A stretch of 64,000 nt of DNA from Novibacillus thermophilus. Its GTDB lineage: Bacteria; Bacillota; Bacilli; Thermoactinomycetales; Novibacillaceae. Position numbers and translations under genes: made by a program. The stretch covers positions 1,984,001 to 2,048,000 of the forward strand of contig NZ_CP019699.1 in assembly GCF_002005165.1 (NCBI RefSeq), written 5' to 3'. Below, piece after piece: positions 26,208 through 34,988 of the stretch. How positions within the stretch are numbered: the first letter of the stretch is position 1; each line of letters starts with the position of its first letter. The notes under the pieces are model-generated. The model saw only the letters and a program-made list of their open reading frames with translations, searched no databases and was not told the DNA's origin.

Positions 26208-27416
26208 GTGAAAGATCGACTGTATGCCAGATTAGATGAACTCTACACGGAAATGGTGGACATCCGACGTTATTTGCATCAGTATCCCGAACTTTCATTC
26301 CAGGAAGTGAAGACGCCGGCATACGTTGCCGATTACCACCGCCGCCTCGGGCACGACGTGCGTACCGGAGTCGGCGAACGGGGTGTCGTCGCCGTTCTGC
26401 GCGGTGCCAAGCCGGGGAAGACTGTCGCGTTGCGCGCCGACTTTGACGCGCTGCCCATTCAAGAAGAAAACGACATCCCGTATCAATCGAAAGTAGACGG
26501 GGTGATGCACGCCTGCGGGCACGACGGACATACGGCGACGCTGCTCGTGTTGGCCAAAGTACTTAACTGCTTAAAAGAGGACCTTAAGGGCAATGTCGTC
26601 TTCATTCACCAGCATGCGGAGGAGCTTGCTCCTGGTGGCGCGATGGCGATGATCAAAGACGGCTGTCTCGAAGGTGTCGACGTCATCTTCGGCACTCACT
26701 TGTGGGCCACCACGCCTTACGGGACCATCCAGTACCGCATAGGTCCGTTTATGGCCGCTGCCGACCGATTTGAGATTGAGATTCGCGGACAGGGCGGGCA
26801 CGGGGCCCAACCGCATCTGACGAAAGACGCTGTCGTCGTCGGATCGCAGCTCGTCATGAATCTGCAGCAACTCGTCAGCCGCCGCGTCGATCCGGTGGAG
26901 TCGGCTGTCGTGTCGGTCGGAAGTTTTGTCGCGGAGAACGCCTTTAACGTCATCTCCGGGTCGGCCCGGCTGGAAGGGACGGTTCGGACGTTTAACAGCG
27001 GCGTGCGGGACTTCATCGAACGCGAAATAGAGCGGATCGTCAACGGTACGTGCATGAGTGCGGACGCAGACTACCGCTACCAGTACGACAGGGGCTACCC
27101 CCCGGTCGTCAACCACCGGGAGGAGACCGAGCGGTTGGTCAAATCGGCATCTCGTGTCCCCGGAGTGGAAAACGTCGAAGAAGCGCCGCTGCAAATGGGG
27201 GCTGAAGATTTCGCCCACTACCTCCGTCACGTGAAAGGGACCTTTTTCTTTACGGGGGCGAGACATCCCGATTGGGAGGTTGCTTACCCGCATCACCATC
27301 CGAAGTTTAACATCGACGAGCGGGCGATGCTCGTGGCAGCGAAAACCCTCGGTGCCGTGACGCTCGACTACTTGCACAAGACGGCAGAAGGAGCCGAACT
27401 GACTGCCGAAACGTAA
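26208..27416 (+). CDS. M20-family amidohydrolase (N-acyl-amino-acid hydrolase type)
   Basis: A 402-residue zinc amidohydrolase of the M20D group. Metal-site motifs are HACGHDGHTAT, HQHAEE, GTHLW and C-terminal MGAEDFAHYL. It removes acyl groups from N-acyl amino acids or cleaves related amides. GTG 26208 is nine bases after AAAGGAG (26192-26198) and begins VKDRLYARLDELY, typical for the family; the ATG at 26163 has no ribosome site. It is divergent from the NhaC-like transporter. Confidence 0.88.
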   Translation: MKDRLYARLDELYTEMVDIRRYLHQYPELSFQEVKTPAYVADYHRRLGHDVRTGVGERGVVAVLRGAKPGKTVALRADFDALPIQEENDIPYQSKVDGVMHACGHDGHTATLLVLAKVLNCLKEDLKGNVVFIHQHAEELAPGGAMAMIKDGCLEGVDVIFGTHLWATTPYGTIQYRIGPFMAAADRFEIEIRGQGGHGAQPHLTKDAVVVGSQLVMNLQQLVSRRVDPVESAVVSVGSFVAENAFNVISGSARLEGTVRTFNSGVRDFIEREIERIVNGTCMSADADYRYQYDRGYPPVVNHREETERLVKSASRVPGVENVEEAPLQMGAEDFAHYLRHVKGTFFFTGARHPDWEVAYPHHHPKFNIDERAMLVAAKTLGAVTLDYLHKTAEGAELTAET

Positions 27417-27577
27417 CGGTTCAGTGGAATCTAGAGTGCGGCGTGAGCTGGCCTGTCATAACAGGTGCCGGTAACATGGGGATGGAAAAGCGCATCCCCG
27501 GGTCGTCCCGGTTCTGTCCAATTGCAGCCTCGGTGACAGACGAAGTCGGAGTGATTTTACAGAGGAGGTTGGTGAAG

Positions 27578-28006
27578 ATGTACACGTTGCCGGATAAAGA
27601 GGTGCGGAAGCGGATATTGGAAGAGGCGAAGACGATTGCCGTCGTCGGGTTGTCGGCCAATCCGGAGCGTACGAGTCACATGATTGCCAAAGCTTTACAA
27701 CAAAACGGGTACCGCATCATCCCGGTTAACCCGATGTTGACGGAACCGGTGTTGGGAGAACAACCGTACGCCAGTCTGGAGGACATTCCAGAAGCGGTGG
27801 ACATCGTCGACGTGTTTCGCCGCAGTGAGTACACCCCGGAGATTGCAAAACAGGCGGTGAAGATCAAGGCAAAAGTTCTCTGGCTGCAAGAAGGCGTCTA
27901 CAATGAAGAAGCGTACGAGTACGCCAGTAAACACGGGTTAACCGTCATCATGGACCACTGCATTAAAGTAGACCACGCGCTTCTCGTCAAAAAGGGCGCG
28001 CAATGA
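27578..28006 (+). CDS. CoA-binding-domain protein (YccU-like)
   Basis: A 142-residue single-domain protein with a CoA_binding Rossmann-like fold: TIAVVGLSANPERTSH near the N-terminus, RIIPVNP in the middle and VDIVDVFRRSE further on, then LWLQEGV and a terminal MDHCIKVDH. It resembles the N-terminal domain of succinyl-CoA synthetase alpha. The role of stand-alone members is not established. ATG 27578 follows GAGGAGG with good spacing; the longer frame from 27443 runs through a hairpin (GGGGATG/CATCCCC) and is unlikely. Confidence 0.85.
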   Translation: MYTLPDKEVRKRILEEAKTIAVVGLSANPERTSHMIAKALQQNGYRIIPVNPMLTEPVLGEQPYASLEDIPEAVDIVDVFRRSEYTPEIAKQAVKIKAKVLWLQEGVYNEEAYEYASKHGLTVIMDHCIKVDHALLVKKGAQ

Positions 28007-28065
28007 ATCCCTGTTCCGTTATCACATTAGATCGGTGTCCAGGTTCCTTCTTCGTCTCTGTATGC

Positions 28066-28071
28066 TATAAT
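28066..28071 (+). promoter_or_regulatory. Extended -10 promoter element before the small gene and ytpQ
   Basis: TGC-TATAAT at 28063-28071 forms an extended -10, 20 bases before the first possible start. No good -35 hexamer is seen. Confidence 0.55.
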
Positions 28072-28091
28072 GAAAGCACGAGGTGATGCAG

Positions 28092-28277
28092 GTGGAAACA
28101 CTGAAGCTGTCGACTCTCGTCATGACGATCACCCCGGAATTATACAGTTTGTTGACGAAAGAAGAACTCGAAGCCGATGTGATGATTCAAGGTGACATTG
28201 ACAAACTAAAACGAGAGGATGTCAACCGCATCATCGCCTCTGCCATTGAACAAAACGTATCCACTCCTTACCATTGA
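28092..28277 (+). CDS. Small hypothetical protein upstream of ytpQ
   Basis: A 61-residue protein starting at GTG 28092 (GTG 28083 and ATG 28086 are also possible; AGGTGA at 28081-28086 fits 28092 best). It is helical and acidic, without Cys or membrane segments (VMTITPELYSLLTKEELEAD, VNRIIASAIEQN). A clear promoter precedes it. I do not recognise a family. It stands 66 bases before ytpQ and is probably co-transcribed. Confidence 0.6.
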   Translation: METLKLSTLVMTITPELYSLLTKEELEADVMIQGDIDKLKREDVNRIIASAIEQNVSTPYH

Positions 28278-28343
28278 CGGTGAGGAGTTTTGTATGTGCG
28301 GATTTCTCGAGGTGGGTGTGTTACAATAAACCGAGAAAGGGCG

Positions 28344-29177
28344 ATGATGATGAAAAAGGATGAGGCAGACCTTCTAATGAAGGCCTTGCAGTCGGCTTTA
28401 GATCCCGAGGAGTGGGCGGTTCGACGTGACGGAAAACGGTGGTACATCGTATGTCAATCTGACAGCCGAAAGATGGAGCTGCCCGCACACGAGTTGAAAG
28501 ACGAGTTGGACCGACTGGAAAAACAGGAAGAGAAAGACAAGGCCGTGCAGGCGTTCGTCTCCCGCGTCACCCGGGCTTTACCTGCCACAGAGCAATCGAT
28601 CCGTTTGCGCGAACAACAACATATGATTTATCCGGTCATGCGCACTGCCGCTTTCCCGACAGGGGAGACGGCTGGAAAGCGTCTGTTAAAGCGGGAACAT
28701 ACAGCTGAATCGATCGTCCTGTACGCCCTGGATTTCGGAGAGAGTTATGTCCTCGTCAACGAAGAGATGGCCCGTGACGCCGAGGTGACAACAGACGAGG
28801 TTCACCACTGGGCCCTGCACAATGTGAAACAGCTGCCGAATGAACCGAAGTTGGATTTTGTCGCTGACAACCGGTTCTACTTTTTCAGTCACGATCACTA
28901 TGCGGCCAGCCGCATTTTAAACGACAAGCTGCTCTACGACTTACAGAAAAAAATAACGGGCGAGATGATCGCCGCCATTCCGCATCAAGATGTGTTGATT
29001 GTCGCGGATGTACGCAATTCGGCCGGGTACGACGTGATCAGCCGACTGGCGATGAAGTTTTACGGCGAGGGGCACATTCCGATTACGCCGATGCCGTTGA
29101 TGGTGGAAGAAAACCGGGAGCTGACCCCGATTTTTGTCATGCCGGAGACCATCAAGCAGAAAAAAACGTTTAAGTAA
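28344..29177 (+). CDS. ytpQ: DUF1444 family protein, YtpQ-like
   Basis: About 277 residues, close to the length of Bacillus YtpQ. It begins at one of three in-frame ATG codons (28344, 28347, 28350) behind GAGAAAGGG. Diagnostic stretches are LNDKLLYDLQKKI, VLIVADVRN and a C-terminal TPMPLMVEENRELTPIFVM. The function is unknown. No ytpP or ytpR neighbours are present, unlike in B. subtilis. Confidence 0.8.
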   Translation: MMMKKDEADLLMKALQSALDPEEWAVRRDGKRWYIVCQSDSRKMELPAHELKDELDRLEKQEEKDKAVQAFVSRVTRALPATEQSIRLREQQHMIYPVMRTAAFPTGETAGKRLLKREHTAESIVLYALDFGESYVLVNEEMARDAEVTTDEVHHWALHNVKQLPNEPKLDFVADNRFYFFSHDHYAASRILNDKLLYDLQKKITGEMIAAIPHQDVLIVADVRNSAGYDVISRLAMKFYGEGHIPITPMPLMVEENRELTPIFVMPETIKQKKTFK

Positions 29178-29214
29178 ACGTAACGGTACCGCTAGATAGA
29201 GAGGAGCCTGATGT

Positions 29215-30197
29215 TTGAGTAGAAAAACGTGGATATGGTTGACAGTTGCCAGCGCTGTCGTGCTGGTGCTGTTAATCGGCGGCGCGATCGTCGCTGTCAT
29301 GAATGTCAGCAGCACGTCAGGAGGCGGTGTTGCGACCCGTTGGGAAGAACACGTCGTGAAAGAAGGGGGACGGATCGCATACTGCTCCTGAACGTAGACG
29401 GGATGATCATGTCGAGCATAACCGGAACGACGCTGGGAGCCGCTGGCACCAGTTCTGACGAAATGCGCGCGAAACTGGATCAGGCGATGAAAGATAAGAC
29501 GCTGAAGGGTATCGTCGTCCATGTCAATTCACCGGGCGGTGACGTCGTGGCCAGCGATGAAATTTACCGGAAACTGGTGCAAGTAAAGGAAGAAACGGGA
29601 CTTCCCCTCGTGTTCTCCTTCGGGTCTACGGCTGCATCGGGCGGCTATTACATTGCCGCGGCAGCTGACCAGATCGTGAGCAACCCGATGACGATCACCG
29701 GCAGCATCGGCGTCATCATGTCCAGTTACAACTACAGCGAATTGGCGGACAAAGCCGGCGTCAGGGAAGTGATCATCAAAAGCGGCGAGATGAAAGACAT
29801 GGGGTCCGGCATGCGCGACATGACAGACGAAGAGCGCGACGTCCTTCAAACGGTGGTCGACGAATCGTACGGCCGGTTTGTCGAAGTCGTCTCCACCGGC
29901 CGCGGCATGTCCGAAGACCGCGTGCGCGACTTGGCAGACGGCCGCATTTACACGGGACAGCAGGCGAAAGAGTTAGGGTTAGTCGACCAGTTGGGGACGC
30001 TGGAGGATGCGATTCAGACCGCGGAAGAATTGGCTGGCGTAACAGACGCGACAGTCGTCAGTTACAGCGAGCCGTTCAACTTGTCCTCCCTTTTCCGCAT
30101 GACGGCTGAACAGCTAGCGGGAAGGAAACCGTTGTCTGTCGCCGAACTTTTGGAGGTCAATCCCCCGGGGCTCATGTATTTGTACACAACGGACTGA
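29215..30197 (+). pseudogene. sppA: Signal peptide peptidase SppA, frameshifted after the membrane anchor
   Basis: A TTG start at 29215, eight bases after GAGGAG, opens a typical SppA N-terminus: SRKTWIWLTVASAVVLVLL is the membrane anchor, followed by a short linker. That frame stops after about 56 codons. The catalytic S49 domain continues in the next frame as DRILLLNVDGMIMSS. The nucleophile Ser is in TAASGGYYIA and the Lys in IIKSGEMKDMGS. One G is missing from the run at 29365-29369; six Gs would join both parts into about 327 residues. Without correction the protease would lack its anchor. Confidence 0.88.
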
Positions 30198-30300
30198 ACG
30201 TCGTAGGCAAGAGCTCATCCCTGCTACCAGTTCCCTAGCTCTGGGCGATGAGGATCACGGTGAAGCGATAGTACGACTATCGCACCTGTCCGACTCCCCA
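30198..30300. other. Structured gene-free stretch after sppA
   Basis: There is no ORF here. It has a perfect 7-bp hairpin GCGATAG/CTATCGC (30265-30271 / 30277-30283) and CTCATC/GATGAG pairing further upstream, ending in CGACTCCCC. It has no T-run, so it is not an ordinary terminator, and I cannot match it to a known riboswitch class on either strand. Confidence 0.4.
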
Positions 30301-30364
30301 TTTTGTTCAAAAAGATGTCAAAAATAATGTCGACTATTGTCGACTGTTTGTGGTATAGTATAAG

Positions 30365-30483
30365 TGTAAACAAGATTGACCCTCTTGTTTACAAGGTAGA
30401 TGCTACCACGCTTCTTAACTCCTTTAATCTTGACCCTCTTTACATGCTAATGGGCTGGACATGTCGTCCAGCCGCTTTTTTTT
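30365..30483 (+). ncRNA. Candidate small regulatory RNA with two C-rich motifs
   Basis: An extended -10 promoter (TGG-TATAGT, 30351-30359) is followed at once by a perfect 10-bp hairpin, TGTAAACAAG/CTTGTTTACA (30365-30374 / 30384-30393), whose loop is ATTGACCCT. A second small hairpin, GGTAG/CTACC (30395-30407), then an unstructured stretch and a strong terminator follow. The 11-mer TTGACCCTCTT occurs twice (30376-30386 and 30430-30440); its CCCTC core is complementary to Shine-Dalgarno sequences, as in the C-rich loops of Gram-positive sRNAs such as FsrA and RoxS. The promoter, hairpins and terminator form a complete stand-alone unit of about 120 nt. Homology to a known sRNA was not established. 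Confidence 0.55.
30453..30483 (+). terminator. Strong intrinsic terminator of the candidate sRNA
   Basis: GGCTGGAC (30453-30460) pairs with GTCCAGCC (30465-30472), followed by GC and eight to nine Ts. Confidence 0.85.
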
Positions 30484-30553
30484 GCCATTGCAGTTCTAAA
30501 TTAGTGTACACTGTGAGGGAGTCACTTCATCATGATCGGACGGAGGTTAGAGG

Positions 30554-31024
30554 ATGATCTCGGTACTGTTTGTATGCTTAGGGAACATTTGCCGCTCTCC
30601 GATGGCGGAGGCTGTCTTTCGCCACAAAGTGAAGGAACAGGGCCTGGACCGGCATTTTACCATCGACTCAGCCGGGACGGGGAGCTGGCACATAGGTGAA
30701 AAGCCCCATCGGGGGACGCGTGAACTGCTCCGCCGCCATAAGATTGACTTCAGCGGCATCGTCGCCAGAAAGGTGAGTCAAGACGATCTCGCAACCTTTG
30801 ACTACCTCATTGCGATGGACGACGACAACTTGGACGTTCTGAAAAAGATGGCGGGCAACCGGAAGACGGGAAAGGTCGCCAGGCTCCTCGACTTTGTTCC
30901 GGAGGTCAGCCGCTCGTCAGTCCCCGACCCGTACTACACCGGCAATTTCGACGAAGTGTACGATTTAATCGATAGAGGATGCGAACGGCTCCTCGCCTAC
31001 ATCAGGGAGAAGGAAGGAGTATGA
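30554..31024 (+). CDS. Low-molecular-weight protein-tyrosine phosphatase
   Basis: 156 residues. The P-loop CLGNICRS (C-x5-R) lies at residues 8-15, and the general-acid loop DPYY near the C-terminus. It dephosphorylates protein phosphotyrosine or phosphoarginine and is related to Bacillus YfkJ/YwlE. Its stop overlaps the start of the fructosamine kinase gene (ATGA), so the two are translated together. The pairing with a deglycating kinase suggests protein-repair or stress duties, which is inference. Confidence 0.92.
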   Translation: MISVLFVCLGNICRSPMAEAVFRHKVKEQGLDRHFTIDSAGTGSWHIGEKPHRGTRELLRRHKIDFSGIVARKVSQDDLATFDYLIAMDDDNLDVLKKMAGNRKTGKVARLLDFVPEVSRSSVPDPYYTGNFDEVYDLIDRGCERLLAYIREKEGV

Positions 31025-31890
31025 AGCAAAAACTGGCCCGCATTTTGTGTGAGACGGGGGATTCGTCTCCGGTTACAGATGTGCGTCGAGTGTCGGGCGG
31101 GGACATCAGTGAGGCGTATCGCGTAGAGACGTTTGAAGGGACGTACTTCGTAAAGTACAACGAGAACGTGCCGGGCGATTTCTTCCAAAAAGAGGCAGAA
31201 GGGTTGCGTTTGTTAAAAGAGACCGGGGCGTTGCGCGTTCCTGACGTGTACGGTTACAGCCGCGGCCGTTCACCCGCACAAGGGTTCATCGTGTTGGAGT
31301 GGATCGAAGGACGGACAAGCCGTCACACAGAGGAACAATTGGGCAGGGGGTTGGCGTCGCTGCACAGCTCCCATCACGACTGTTACGGACTGGAGGCGGA
31401 CAATTACATTGGCAGACTGCCCCAGCCGAACGGGTGGTTTAACGACTGGGTGGATTTTTTCAGGGAGAAGCGCCTCGGGGCGCAAGTGCAACTGGCGGAG
31501 GAGCGGGGCGCGCTCCCGCCGTCCAGGCGAGACAAACTGGACCGTTTGCTCGCTTCCTTGGAGCGGTGGCTGCCGCGGTACGGACAGCCATCGCTTCTCC
31601 ACGGCGACTTGTGGAGCGGGAACTGGATCGCGGGCCCCGAAGGGGAACCGTACCTCATCGACCCCGCTGTCTTCTACGGGGAGCGGGAGTTTGAACTGGC
31701 CTTCACCGAGTTGTTCGGCGGCTTTTCACCGCGATTTTACGAAGCGTACAACGAGGTTTCCCCCCTTTCCGGCAGTTACGAAGAGCGAAAACCCTTGTAT
31801 CAACTGTACTACTTGCTCGTGCACCTGACTTTGTTCGGTGAAACGTACGGCCCTTCCGTCGACCGGGTGTTGGCGTATTACGTCGGATAA
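31021..31890 (+). CDS. Fructosamine kinase family protein
   Basis: A 289-residue protein of the fructosamine/ketosamine-3-kinase family (APH fold). It has the nucleotide-binding Lys in TYFVKYN, the catalytic-loop LLHGDLWSGNW and the metal-binding IDPAVFYGEREFELA. It phosphorylates ketosamines on glycated proteins or small molecules, leading to deglycation. ATG 31021 overlaps the preceding stop by four bases. Confidence 0.9.
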   Translation: MKQKLARILCETGDSSPVTDVRRVSGGDISEAYRVETFEGTYFVKYNENVPGDFFQKEAEGLRLLKETGALRVPDVYGYSRGRSPAQGFIVLEWIEGRTSRHTEEQLGRGLASLHSSHHDCYGLEADNYIGRLPQPNGWFNDWVDFFREKRLGAQVQLAEERGALPPSRRDKLDRLLASLERWLPRYGQPSLLHGDLWSGNWIAGPEGEPYLIDPAVFYGEREFELAFTELFGGFSPRFYEAYNEVSPLSGSYEERKPLYQLYYLLVHLTLFGETYGPSVDRVLAYYVG

Positions 31891-31909
31891 AGTTCACTGT
31901 TTGAAGGTA

Positions 31910-31921
31910 TGGTATAGACCA
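31910..31921. promoter_or_regulatory. NagR/DasR-type (dre) operator before nagA
   Basis: TGGTATAGACCA matches the palindromic site bound by GntR-family NagR (YvoA) and DasR regulators (TGGTCTAGACCA-like). It covers the expected -35 position of a promoter whose -10, TACAAT, is at 31937-31942. Release by glucosamine-6-phosphate or GlcNAc-6-phosphate would induce nagA. The regulator gene is not in the window. Confidence 0.6.
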
Positions 31922-32146
31922 CATCAGAATATTTGATACAATAGGCATGAGGCTTTCTATCACTGAATGCCAATGGAGGCCCTTTACCGCCAGCAGGCAT
32001 TTATGCCCCACACCAATACTGTACCAGCAGGCCTTCAGACATCCCCCTTACCCAATACACTCTATATGTGCCGATGCCATCAGAGCGGCAGCACGTACTG
32101 AGGGTTAGGATTCTGGCGGAAGCTCGACGGAAGGAGAATCGAAGGA

Positions 32147-33325
32147 ATGGTAGCGGACGCACAAACAGTTTTGCGAGGACGCATCGTATTGGAGGACGGA
32201 ATTCTGGAAGACGGCATCGTCGCCTTTCGAGGGGAGACGATCCAATATGTCGGACCGCCTTTGACAGAGTACACCCAGTCGGATGATCTGGTTCAGACGG
32301 ACGGATACATATGGCCCGGGCTGATCGACCTTCACGTTCACGGAGCGGGAGGCTGTGATGTGATGGACGCCACCCCGGACGCCATCGAGACGATTTCCCG
32401 CACCTTGGGGCGTTACGGAGTGACTGGATTTTTGGCCACGACGGTAACAGGTGAGAAGCGACAGTTGGAGCGGGCGATGGAGAATGTGGTCCAGCAGGCC
32501 CCGTATGTGCAAAACGGGGCAGAAGTGCTGGGCATTCACTTGGAAGGACCGTGGATTTGCCCGGAGCGGTGCGGCGCGCAAAACCCGGAGTTCATCGTCG
32601 ATCCGGAGCCGGAAGATGCTGAATGGGCCATGCAGCACTCTGAAGGGACGTTGCGCATCGTGACCATTGCCCCTGAGCGGCCGGGAGCGATGGAGACGAT
32701 ACGGGCGCTGGTAGATAAAGGTGTTATCGTCTCCGTCGGTCATTCGGACGCCACATACGAAGAAACCGTCGCGGCTGCGGAGGCAGGGGCGACCCATTTG
32801 ACTCACTGTTTCAACGGAATGCGCGGCCTGCACCACCGTGAACCAGGTGTCGTCGGCGCCGGGCTGGAGGACGACAGATTCTGCCTCGAACTGATTGCCG
32901 ACGGCTACCACGTACATCCTGGCGCCATCCGATTGTTGCTGAAGGCGAAGGGGCCGGACGGCGTGATGCTCATCTCTGACGGCATGCGGGCCGTCGGCAT
33001 GCCGGAAGGAGAGTACGAACTAGGTGGCCTGCCGGTCATCAGTGACGGTGAAACGGTTCGGCTGGAAAACGGGGCCCTCGCCGGCAGCTTGCTGACGTTA
33101 GACGCGGCAGTGCGGAACGTCGTGGAGTACGGCAAGGCGCCGTTGTACCAAGCGGTCAAAATGGCGTCGTTGACGCCGGCGAAACGCATCGGTGTCGACG
33201 GGGAGATGGGGAGCATCCGCGAAGGGAAGCTGGCCGACCTCGTCGTCGTCGACGAGCAGTGCCGCGTCCAGCGCGTCTGGAGCAAAGGAAAGGAAATTTA
33301 TACAGGAAACGATCAGACAAAATAA
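32147..33325 (+). CDS. nagA: N-acetylglucosamine-6-phosphate deacetylase
   Basis: A 392-residue amidohydrolase-superfamily enzyme that converts GlcNAc-6-P to GlcN-6-P and acetate. Metal and substrate motifs are GLIDLHVHG, LGIHLEGPW, VGHSDA, THCFNGM and the catalytic Asp in LISDGM. It has the usual length and an intact frame. It stands alone here, without nagB or nagR, behind a long leader and a dre-like operator, so the GlcNAc regulon must be split across the genome. Confidence 0.93.
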   Translation: MVADAQTVLRGRIVLEDGILEDGIVAFRGETIQYVGPPLTEYTQSDDLVQTDGYIWPGLIDLHVHGAGGCDVMDATPDAIETISRTLGRYGVTGFLATTVTGEKRQLERAMENVVQQAPYVQNGAEVLGIHLEGPWICPERCGAQNPEFIVDPEPEDAEWAMQHSEGTLRIVTIAPERPGAMETIRALVDKGVIVSVGHSDATYEETVAAAEAGATHLTHCFNGMRGLHHREPGVVGAGLEDDRFCLELIADGYHVHPGAIRLLLKAKGPDGVMLISDGMRAVGMPEGEYELGGLPVISDGETVRLENGALAGSLLTLDAAVRNVVEYGKAPLYQAVKMASLTPAKRIGVDGEMGSIREGKLADLVVVDEQCRVQRVWSKGKEIYTGNDQTK

Positions 33326-33354
33326 GACCGGAGGAACTCCTGCCTCCTCCGGTC
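33326..33354. terminator. Hairpin between nagA and the convergent dehydrogenase
   Basis: GACCGGAGGA (33326-33335) pairs perfectly with TCCTCCGGTC (33345-33354). The flank is T-rich on the minus strand (TTATTTTG), so it best terminates the dehydrogenase gene and may serve both. Confidence 0.65.
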
Positions 33355-33398
33355 AAAAAGACGATACTGTATGTCAAGTTCGTCGTCCGCTACTCGTC

Positions 33399-34492
33399 TT
33401 AAAACCCTTCAATCGTACTCCAAACGTCCAGTTTCGTCTGCACTTTGGAAATGATCTCGTCGGTGAACTCGGTCGTCGTCGCACTGCCGCCCAAGTCTGC
33501 CGTGCGCGTCCCTTCCTTGACGGATTCAATCGTCGCTTCGTAAATGGCGCGGGATGCAGTAATAGCCTTTTTGTCGTTAAAGTAGGTCAACAGAGAAGCG
33601 GCGGCTAAAATCATCGCCATCGGGTTGGCGATGTTTTTGCCGAAGAGACTCGGGGCCGTCCCGTGGGGGCTTCAGCCATGACGACGTGGGGGTTCAGTTC
33701 GTCGTCGAAACTGATGAGCATCGATTCCGCTCCGGCTATGGAACCGAACAACTGCAGCACCATGTCACTGAGGCAGTCTCCGTCGCGGTTTAACGCCGGG
33801 ATGACCAGCGGATCGCCGTGGTTGTTGAGGAGCAGGGCGTACGTGGCGTCGATGAGCTGGGGATCGTAAGGAACATCAGGGTAACGCTCGCTCGCCCGGT
33901 CCATCTCCTCTTTTAACATCCCCTCGTAAACGGGACTGACCGTGTACTTGGGACCGCCGAACACTTTGGCATTCATTTTTTTCGCGTGGCGAAACGCGTA
34001 CTCCGCCACAGCGCGACACGTTTTGCGGTCGATCACTTCTGTTCGGCAGGCGATTTCGTCATCCCCTTCCCCGTCGCGCCACTCTTTTGCGCCGTAGGCA
34101 TCGCCGACCGCCATGCGGATGACGGAGATGGGGGCGTACGTCCCGCCGACAGGGCGAATACCCGGAATGCGCCGTCCGGTGCGGACGATTACTTTTCCGT
34201 CGATTTCCCGGCGCAGTATGGCGTTGGGGCTGCCCACGTCATCGCCTGCTTCCGGTGTAATCGTCGCCGCCTTAATGCCGAAACCGTACGTTTTCATCGC
34301 CTGGGCTGCTTCGTGTACGACCTCGTTGTCAGTGCGCCGCCTGTTCTCGAGACTGAGGTCGTACTCTTCAAACGTTATGTCGAACCCGATCACGTCAGGC
34401 TGCAAGATGCGCATCGCTTCTTCCAAAAGTTCTTGTCCCGTTTGGTCACCCTTCATCACGACCACGGTTTTCGTATCTCTCATCTGATTCAT
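33399..34492 (-). pseudogene. Isocitrate/isopropylmalate dehydrogenase family protein, frameshifted
   Basis: NAD(P)-dependent beta-decarboxylating dehydrogenase of about 365 residues. The N-terminal part (34492 down to about 33670) contains KGDQTGQELL, TGRRIPGIRPVGG and NRDGDCLSDM. The conserved MAEAPHGTAP segment is reached only by adding one base to the C-run of the minus strand (plus-strand G-run 33665-33669), after which KNIANPMAMILAA and the rest continue in another frame to 33399. It could be an isocitrate or a 3-isopropylmalate dehydrogenase; no leu or TCA neighbours help decide. The single missing base may be a sequencing slip. Confidence 0.85.
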
Positions 34493-34673
34493 CTCCTCGG
34501 GAAGTTCGTTCCGCCCCTTATTATAACGGGAAATGTTGGGTTTGAGTACAGTTTACCACGTTTCGTCCCCTTTCAGTTGTGTGAGGCGAAATTTCTGCCC
34601 GAAGCGCTCCTCATGACGATGATCAATTCCATCACGAACGCACATCGAATCGACACCCCCGTTCAGTCCCACC

Positions 34674-34883
34674 CTATGGGAGCAGCAGCTCGTAAATCAC
34701 GCGGTCGTCAGCATCTTTTGCATAAATTTTACGGTTCATTTGCTGGTGGTCGATGCACCAGCCGTAGATGCGCAAAGCGGTACGGAGCACCTGAGCGTAA
34801 GACGTGGCGTCTGTCTGTTCCTTTAACCGCTCGAGCTCTTTCATCGCATTTGGCGAAAATTCGATTTGTATCTTTTTTCCCAC
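34674..34883 (-). CDS. Small ribbon-helix-helix-like protein
   Basis: 69 residues, starting at GTG (34883) behind AAAGGAGG on the minus strand. The N-terminal KKIQIEFSPNAMKELERLKEQ and the following helix SYAQVLRTALRIYGWCID match the beta-helix-helix pattern of RHH (MetJ/Arc-like) DNA-binding or antitoxin proteins. The C-terminal tail (IYAKDADDRVIYELLLP) is not familiar. No partner toxin gene is adjacent. The fold is an inference from pattern. Confidence 0.65.
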   Translation of the reverse strand: MGKKIQIEFSPNAMKELERLKEQTDATSYAQVLRTALRIYGWCIDHQQMNRKIYAKDADDRVIYELLLP

Positions 34884-34988
34884 GGGAAATCCTCCTTTAC
34901 CAACTCAGTTTTGATATCATATTATGGAGGATAGGTGAAAGTGTGTGTCACTTGCGGAAGTGGATCGTAAGGCGAAGGAGGTGCTTGA

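Noticed and set aside
26571-27377. Minus-strand 268-codon frame
   Set aside because: It is fully antisense to the M20 amidohydrolase, whose motifs are intact, and it has no family resemblance.
29229-29380. Cys/Arg-rich N-terminal region of the SppA frame
   Set aside because: This is the out-of-frame reading of the membrane anchor encoded from TTG 29215; the one-base gap explains it.
30303-30557. Plus-strand 84-codon frame
   Set aside because: It runs through the candidate sRNA and its terminator, has no ribosome site, and its sequence looks random.
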